DNA of 34,334 nucleotides from an uncultured Alphaproteobacteria bacterium (GTDB taxonomy: Bacteria > Pseudomonadota > Alphaproteobacteria > Rhodobacterales > Rhodobacteraceae), in NCBI GenBank assembly GCA_902596605.1, contig CACJUU010000017.1:1-34334 (forward strand), written 5' to 3'. The notes below the pieces were generated by a model, which had not been told where the DNA came from, made no database searches, and saw nothing but the letters and a program-made list of their open reading frames with translations. The position numbers and the translations under genes are program-made. Of this stretch, positions 29,522-34,334 are shown piece by piece. Positions within the stretch are counted from its first letter, which is position 1. Each line of letters starts with the position of its first letter.

Positions 29522-30550
29522 ATGAAAAGACAAGTTGTAGACCTCATCGGTAATTCACCTCTTATAAAACTTGAAAAGGCATCAGAAGAAACTGGTTGTA
29601 ATATTTTTGGTAAAGCAGAATTTTTAAACCCAGGCCAATCGGTCAAAGATAGAGCCGCCTTGGAAATAATAAAACAAGCAATTGCCTCTAAAGATATTGG
29701 TCCAGGTGGATCAATAGTTGAAGGAACAGCGGGGAATACCGGGATTGGTCTTTCTCTCGTAGCTAGTTTCTATGGTTTTAAATCGGTAATAGTCATACCA
29801 GAAACACAATCGGAAGAAAAAAAAGAAGCCTTGAAAATGCTAGGTGCTAAATTGGTAGAGGTACCTGCAAAGCCATATAGCGACCCAAATAATTATATCA
29901 GATACTCCGAACGATTAGCCTCTGAATTAAATAAGGTTTCAAAGACAGGCGCTTTTTGGGCAAATCAATTTGATAACTTAAACAATAGAAACGCACATAT
30001 CAAAAATACAAGTCAGGAAATTTTTGAGCAAACAAATGGGAAGATTGACGGTTTTATCTGTTCTGTTGGAACCGGAGGAACCTTAGCAGGTGTTAGCATT
30101 GGATTGAAACAGAGAAACTCCAATATAAAAATTGGATTGGCTGATCCCGACGGATCAGCTCTCTTTAAACATTATACTGATGGAATTTTAAAATCTGAAG
30201 GTTCATCAATTACTGAGGGTATTGGTCAAGGACGTATTACTAAAAATTTAGAAGGTCTAAAACCTGACTTCAGCTATAATATTAAAGATGATGAAGCGCT
30301 AAAAATCATTTACGCTCTTATAATTGAAGAGGGTCTGAGCCTTGGCACATCATCTGGGATAAACATCTGTGGAGCGATTAAAATGGCTAAAGAGCTTGGA
30401 CCCGGCCACACCATTGTTACGATACTGTGTGATCATAGCCAGAGATACAAATCCAAACTTTTTAATATTGAATTTCTAAAAGAAAGAAATTTACCTATTC
30501 CTGTTTGGTTTAAAAGCGAAAATCAAGACTTACCGAACGTTTTAATATAA
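29522..30550 (+). CDS. cysK: Cysteine synthase (O-acetylserine sulfhydrylase)
   Basis: A 342-residue PLP enzyme that makes cysteine from O-acetylserine and sulfide. PLP Lys is in PGQSVKDRAA, the substrate loop is GTAGNTGIGL, the phosphate-binding loop is VGTGGTLAG, and the serine near the PLP ring nitrogen is in GTSSGINICGA. The C-terminal tail (RNLPIPVWF) is longer than in enterobacterial CysK, as in the cysteine synthase A of many alphaproteobacteria. The frame opens at TTG 29513, but GGAG (29509-29512) is too close to that codon and well placed for the ATG at 29522. Cystathionine beta-synthase is less likely because no CBS or heme domain is present. The end overlaps the TauE/SafE gene by nine bases. 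Confidence 0.93.
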   Translation: MKRQVVDLIGNSPLIKLEKASEETGCNIFGKAEFLNPGQSVKDRAALEIIKQAIASKDIGPGGSIVEGTAGNTGIGLSLVASFYGFKSVIVIPETQSEEKKEALKMLGAKLVEVPAKPYSDPNNYIRYSERLASELNKVSKTGAFWANQFDNLNNRNAHIKNTSQEIFEQTNGKIDGFICSVGTGGTLAGVSIGLKQRNSNIKIGLADPDGSALFKHYTDGILKSEGSSITEGIGQGRITKNLEGLKPDFSYNIKDDEALKIIYALIIEEGLSLGTSSGINICGAIKMAKELGPGHTIVTILCDHSQRYKSKLFNIEFLKERNLPIPVWFKSENQDLPNVLI

Positions 30551-31327
30551 TGGGAAAAAATCTGATTTATAAAAAAGATTAATAGAAGCAAAAAGTAGAA
30601 AAATCATAAGAAACGTTTCAAACAACTTCTCGGATATGAATGATCTTATTTTTTCTCCCAATAAAAACCCAAAAACCGAAGGAAATATCATTAAAGTAGA
30701 CAGTATTAAGGTTTGGCTATCCAATAATTCGAAGAAATAGTGAGTGAAAAAAAGTCCGAGTGAGCCGACGAATATGTAAAGACCTGTAAGACCAACGAAT
30801 TGGTCTTTGTTGGTTTTCCTTATAAGAAGAAGTACAGCAATTGTTGGCGCCCAAACATGGGTGAATCCTGCAGCTGTACCTATAATGGCTCCTGATACAA
30901 CTTGTATTATTTTATCAAACCCTAGACCAAAAGATAAAGAAAAGCCCGTCCAGCGATAAATTATAAAAATGAAAATCATTAAGCCCAGTAAAAAGGAAAG
31001 TGTTTTCTGCTCTAATGAAAATGAAAAATAACTGAAACTGAAAGTACAAACAAAAAGGGATACTAACAGATATTTATTTGAAAAAACCATATCAACCTTA
31101 TCAGTTGACCTATAATACTGTAAAAAGTTCGTAACCAACGTTGGTATAATTATCATCATCATTGCAAGTCTCGGTGAGGTATAAAGGCTAAGAAGTGTTA
31201 TTGAAACGATAGGTAGTCCCATCCCTATGCTACCCTTGACTGTTCCAGCAATTAAAAAAACAGCAGCAGTTACGAAAATAAAATAACTCGAGATATCATC
31301 ATTAAAAAAGGTGGATAAATCAGACAA
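30542..31327 (-). CDS. TauE/SafE-family sulfite/anion exporter-like membrane protein
   Basis: A 261-residue membrane protein with seven to eight hydrophobic helices in two halves. The first half has VFLIAGTVKGSIGMGLPIVS, the second IIGTAAGFTHVWAPTIAVLLL. These are the glycine-rich segments of the TauE/SafE (DUF81) family, which moves sulfite, sulfoacetate or other organic anions. The substrate is unknown here. It begins with TTG and overlaps the pncB stop by eight bases, so it is coupled to pncB. Its 3' end overlaps cysteine synthase on the other strand. Confidence 0.9.
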   Translation of the reverse strand: MSDLSTFFNDDISSYFIFVTAAVFLIAGTVKGSIGMGLPIVSITLLSLYTSPRLAMMMIIIPTLVTNFLQYYRSTDKVDMVFSNKYLLVSLFVCTFSFSYFSFSLEQKTLSFLLGLMIFIFIIYRWTGFSLSFGLGFDKIIQVVSGAIIGTAAGFTHVWAPTIAVLLLIRKTNKDQFVGLTGLYIFVGSLGLFFTHYFFELLDSQTLILSTLMIFPSVFGFLLGEKIRSFISEKLFETFLMIFLLFASINLFYKSDFFPLY

Positions 31328-32612
31328 TTAAAGTTTCTTTACTCTGTTCAGATAATCCAAAAGTTTTTTTGTATTGTTTTATTTTATTTTCTGGCCCCAT
31401 TGCCTTATTAGAATTGTCTGACAATTTTACGGTCGGTTGTCCATTGGCAGAAACAGCTTTACAGACCAAGGAAAAGGGGTCCAATGCCCCATTATCAATC
31501 AAACCTCTAAAATCATTTGTTAATAAAGTTCCCCAGCCGAAACCTATTTGAACCCTTTGGTTAAATTTTTTATAAAGCTCAATAATTTTTTTTGTGTCCA
31601 GTCCATCTGAAAAAATTATCAATTTTTCTTTGGTATCTTCACCCTTGTTTTGCCACCAGTCAATGGCACACTGGGCTCCCAACACAGGATCACCTGAGTC
31701 GATTCTTACTCCGGTCCATGAAGCAAGCCAGTCAGGCGCATTATTTAAAAAATTTTGGGTGCCATACGTATCAGGTAATATAACCCTTAAATTCCCATCA
31801 TGCTCTTCATGCCAATCCTCTAAAACCTTATACGGTGCCTGTTTTAATTCCTTCTCCGATTTTGCTAAAGCTGAAAAGATCATGGGTAGCTCATGGGCAT
31901 TGGTTCCTATGGCTTCAAGCTCACGTCGCATAGCGATGAGGCAATTCGAGGTGCCAATAAACTTTGACCCCATGCCTTCACACATTGCCTGCACACACCA
32001 ATCTTGCCAGAGAAAACTATGCCGCCTTCTAGTTCCAAAGTCAGCTATTCTCATGCCATCGAAAGGCTTCAACTGCTCTATTTTTTCCCACAGCTTTGTC
32101 ATCGCCCTAGCATAAAGAACCTGTAACTCGAAACGCCCCATATTCTTTAAAACAGCTTTAGATCTTAACTCTGTCAATACGGATAAAACTGGAACCTCCC
32201 AAAACATAACCTCGGCCCATGGCCCTTCGAAACTAATTTCAAACTGCCCATCTTTTTTTCTGATCTCATATTCTGGTAACTTTAGTTTTTCTAACCAATC
32301 AATAAATGATGGTCGGAATATAGCGCGCTTTCCATAGAATAAATTTCCTCTTAACCAAGTGGACTCTCCCTTACTTAAGGATAAATCTCTTATATGGTCC
32401 AATTGCTCCCTTAATTCTTCTTCATCTATCACGTTTGCGAGGAGTATTTTACTTGATCTATTTAAAACGGAAAACTTAACAGTTACGTCAGGCGCATTTC
32501 TTAACACAAATTGAGCCATCAATAATTTGTAAAAATCTATATCCAGCAAAGACCGTACTATTGGATCAATTTTCCAATTATGGTTATATACTCTTGAAGC
32601 AATATCTATCAT
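31320..32612 (-). CDS. pncB: Nicotinate phosphoribosyltransferase
   Basis: Joins nicotinate to PRPP for NAD salvage. The protein (430 residues from this start) begins MIDIASRVYNHNWKIDPIVR, closely as in alphaproteobacterial PncB, then DFYKLLMAQFVLR, the active-site region FGTRRRHSF, GTSNCLIAM, and the phosphate-binding VRIDSGDPVLGA. Length is that of the family. The frame is open to a GTG at 32651, but neither start has a clear ribosome site, and the shorter one matches the family N-terminus. The TauE/SafE gene follows with overlap, which hints that it may move a nicotinate-related anion, though this is speculation. Confidence 0.95.
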   Translation of the reverse strand: MIDIASRVYNHNWKIDPIVRSLLDIDFYKLLMAQFVLRNAPDVTVKFSVLNRSSKILLANVIDEEELREQLDHIRDLSLSKGESTWLRGNLFYGKRAIFRPSFIDWLEKLKLPEYEIRKKDGQFEISFEGPWAEVMFWEVPVLSVLTELRSKAVLKNMGRFELQVLYARAMTKLWEKIEQLKPFDGMRIADFGTRRRHSFLWQDWCVQAMCEGMGSKFIGTSNCLIAMRRELEAIGTNAHELPMIFSALAKSEKELKQAPYKVLEDWHEEHDGNLRVILPDTYGTQNFLNNAPDWLASWTGVRIDSGDPVLGAQCAIDWWQNKGEDTKEKLIIFSDGLDTKKIIELYKKFNQRVQIGFGWGTLLTNDFRGLIDNGALDPFSLVCKAVSANGQPTVKLSDNSNKAMGPENKIKQYKKTFGLSEQSKETLIV

Positions 32613-32790
32613 AAAATCATAACACAAAGATTCTAATTCAATTGCAAGCACTAATAGAAGTCATCTCAATTATATTAGTACAAGTCACATTAGTTAATTT
32701 TTTATTTTAAATTTGCCAAAGTATTGAGAAAATAAACTTTTGATGGTTTATCTCGGTAATCGGTGCCTAATTAAAAGGGAGTTCAACTCT

Positions 32791-33711
32791 ATGCCTTTTG
32801 AATTTTTTAGTAATAAGGGAGACTTTTTTAAAGGTAATCTGCATGGGCACAGCAATTACTCCGACGGAAAGCTAGCGCCAGAAGAAGTGTGTAACGCATA
32901 TATTGAAAAAGGGTATGACTTTATCTCTATAACAGACCACTTCCTCAAAATGTTTAACTATCCGATAACATCGCCTGAATTAAAGATAAAAAATTTTACA
33001 GTTATACCTGGAGCTGAGTTACATACAAGCAAGATGGAAAATGGAGAACTTTGGCATTTGCTCGCTTTGGGTTTGAATGACAAGTTTAAACCACCTGACC
33101 AACCTAACTTTTTGATAAACACTAAATCAGAGAATATTGAGAGCCTGAGCTCACGTCTATTTGATGCGGGTGCCTTTGTGTCACTTACACACCCAGAATG
33201 GAATGGAATGACGCTCAAAGACACACTTAATATCAACAAAGCTCACGCTATAGAGATTTATAATCATAGCTGTGCCATTGAATGTGACAGAGGGTCAGGG
33301 GTCGCAATCCTGGATCAAATTCTTAATAATGGAAAAGAGCTCAATATCATAGCCACAGACGACTCTCATTTTCATATCAATGATGCGTTTGGTGGCTGGG
33401 TTATGGTAAAATCAGAAATTAACAGTCAAGAGGCGTTACTTGAATCCCTTAAAAACGGTCATTACTATTCATCCCAAGGTCCTAGTTTTAAAAATATCAA
33501 AATCCAAAGTGGCCGTTTGGAAGTGTTATGCTCGCCTGTTGAAAAAATTATTGTTAGTGGATACGGATCAGCTAGCATATATAAGAATAAAACTTCTATG
33601 GAGTCTGCGGTTTTTAATTTAGGACTACTTCCCCAAGAAAAATGGCTAAGAATTACCATCATTGATAATAAGGGAAAGAAGGCTTGGACAAATCCAATCT
33701 ATGATTACTGA
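32791..33711 (+). CDS. PHP-domain metal-dependent phosphoesterase family protein
   Basis: A 306-residue protein with the PHP metal motifs in order: NLHGHSNYSDG, ISITDHF, GAELHTSK, LTHPEWNG and TDDSHFH. These ligands form a trinuclear metal site; the family includes histidinol phosphatase, polymerase-linked and nucleotide phosphoesterases. The last 80 residues (after YYSSQGPSFKNI) look like a beta-rich accessory domain, as seen in many single PHP proteins annotated only as phosphoesterases. The frame opens at TTG 32740, but AAGGGAG (32775-32781) before the ATG at 32791 decides the start. It is transcribed alone; the function is not known. Confidence 0.88.
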   Translation: MPFEFFSNKGDFFKGNLHGHSNYSDGKLAPEEVCNAYIEKGYDFISITDHFLKMFNYPITSPELKIKNFTVIPGAELHTSKMENGELWHLLALGLNDKFKPPDQPNFLINTKSENIESLSSRLFDAGAFVSLTHPEWNGMTLKDTLNINKAHAIEIYNHSCAIECDRGSGVAILDQILNNGKELNIIATDDSHFHINDAFGGWVMVKSEINSQEALLESLKNGHYYSSQGPSFKNIKIQSGRLEVLCSPVEKIIVSGYGSASIYKNKTSMESAVFNLGLLPQEKWLRITIIDNKGKKAWTNPIYDY

Positions 33712-33718
33712 GCCTTTT

Positions 33719-34334
33719 TTATATTGTTTGATTTATAAATCTTATAATCTCATCAAAAACTATTCTAGCTTTTTTGGATAAATGACGTGCTCTAAGAAAC
33801 CCATGGGGCAAACCTAAGCCTTCTAGGTAAGTTATATCGCACCCGTATTGCTTTAGACTTTCTACATAAGACTGACAATCATCCGCTAAAGGATCTATTT
33901 CAGCACTGACCAGTAATGTCTTAGGCATATTATCATTATCAAAATTTCTAATGAGATCATGAAGTCCCATTTTTAATGGAAGGCCAGCACATTTATGATA
34001 AAAATCTATATCATCTTGTGTTAAAAGCGGCGCATCATAAAACTTTCTCTTATTAGCTCCACTGATATCACCAGCCAAATCAGGATAGATGAGTACTTGT
34101 GCTTCTGGGCGAATTGAAACATTTCTAACCTTGTTTGCCACAAAACCTGCTAAAGTACCTCCAGCACTATCCCCGACCAAAATTAGTTGTCTCTCAGGAT
34201 TTTTAATAAAGTAGTAAAAACGAATGGCGTCTAGAAAAAACTCTGGGTATTTAACCTCTGGAGCAAGTGAATAATCTAATGAGAAAACGTTACACCCTGT
34301 GCGTTCACAAATTTCAGCACATATATCGTCATGA
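33719..34334 (-). CDS. Alpha/beta hydrolase of the HSL esterase family (N-terminus cut by window edge)
   Basis: The frame continues past the first listed start to the right edge of the window. Reading the minus strand from 34332 gives HDDICAEICERTGCNVFSLDYSLAPE, here noted as its two key parts HDDICAE and DYSLAPE, both typical of hormone-sensitive-lipase-type esterases. The nucleophile elbow GDSAGG, the acid in SAEIDPLADD and the histidine in GLPHGF complete the catalytic triad. The upstream HGGG oxyanion motif must lie beyond the edge. It should hydrolyse short acyl esters; the substrate is unknown. The stop is seven bases from the end of the PHP gene. Confidence 0.9.
   Translation of the reverse strand, partial: HDDICAEICERTGCNVFSLDYSLAPEVKYPEFFLDAIRFYYFIKNPERQLILVGDSAGGTLAGFVANKVRNVSIRPEAQVLIYPDLAGDISGANKRKFYDAPLLTQDDIDFYHKCAGLPLKMGLHDLIRNFDNDNMPKTLLVSAEIDPLADDCQSYVESLKQYGCDITYLEGLGLPHGFLRARHLSKKARIVFDEIIRFINQTI

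Noticed and set aside
31594-32115. 173-codon open frame opposite pncB
   Set aside because: pncB is certain on the minus strand, and the antisense frame has no ribosome site or known motif.

Overview
The window is a gene-dense, AT-rich stretch of an alphaproteobacterial chromosome. The evidence is a CcrM-type GANTC methyltransferase beside mutY and rnhB, adjacent ubiE-ubiB, the RidA / glycerophosphodiesterase / COG3146 acyltransferase / pterin dehydratase cluster, a porin with an N-terminal signal peptide and C-terminal Phe, and leuS followed by lptE and holA. Low GC, very short spacers and many overlapping genes fit a streamlined marine lineage, perhaps a low-GC relative of Rhodobacterales. 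CcrM argues against SAR11. The placement is inference from gene content only.

Layout. 1-830: truncated TPR/glycosyltransferase-like gene (-) and the porin terminator. 834-2357: porin (-). 2640-7682: leuS-lptE-holA-lpxK (+), linking translation, LPS transport, replication and lipid A synthesis. 7671-8784: DciA-like and DsbA-like genes (-). 8809-11659: mutY (+), then ccrM and rnhB (-). 11660-12838: an island of three small uncharacterised genes (one, at 12463-12612, encodes a 49-residue zinc-ribbon protein) and a tRNA-Arg(CCT). 12841-16850: ubiB, ubiE, rsmD and a ferredoxin reductase (-). 16945-20121: peroxiredoxin (+) converging on the phhB cluster (-). 20215-21722: persulfide-dioxygenase-like MBL protein and MlaC (+). 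21726-23801: class A PBP (-). 23989-25731: glnK-amtB with a strong terminator. 25802-27003: HU and an EamA transporter (+). 26984-29407: gyrB (-). 29522-30550: cysteine synthase (+). 30542-32612: pncB and TauE/SafE (-). 32791-33711: PHP protein (+). 33719-34334: truncated HSL-family hydrolase (-).

Most genes are core housekeeping genes. I found no prophage, insertion sequence, CRISPR array or toxin-antitoxin pair, and no convincing new multi-gene system. The most unusual items are: a 14-base homopolymer that puts the natural start of the TPR gene out of frame; a porin with a long alanine-rich, histidine-dotted insert and a leader of stacked palindromes; the small-gene island with an operator-like palindrome; a 22-bp palindrome over the likely gyrB promoter; a GANTC site upstream of ccrM; and heavy use of TTG starts together with overlapping convergent stops.

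No gene-free stretch exceeds 300 bases. The longest (2358-2639) holds the porin leader and promoter and the leuS upstream region.
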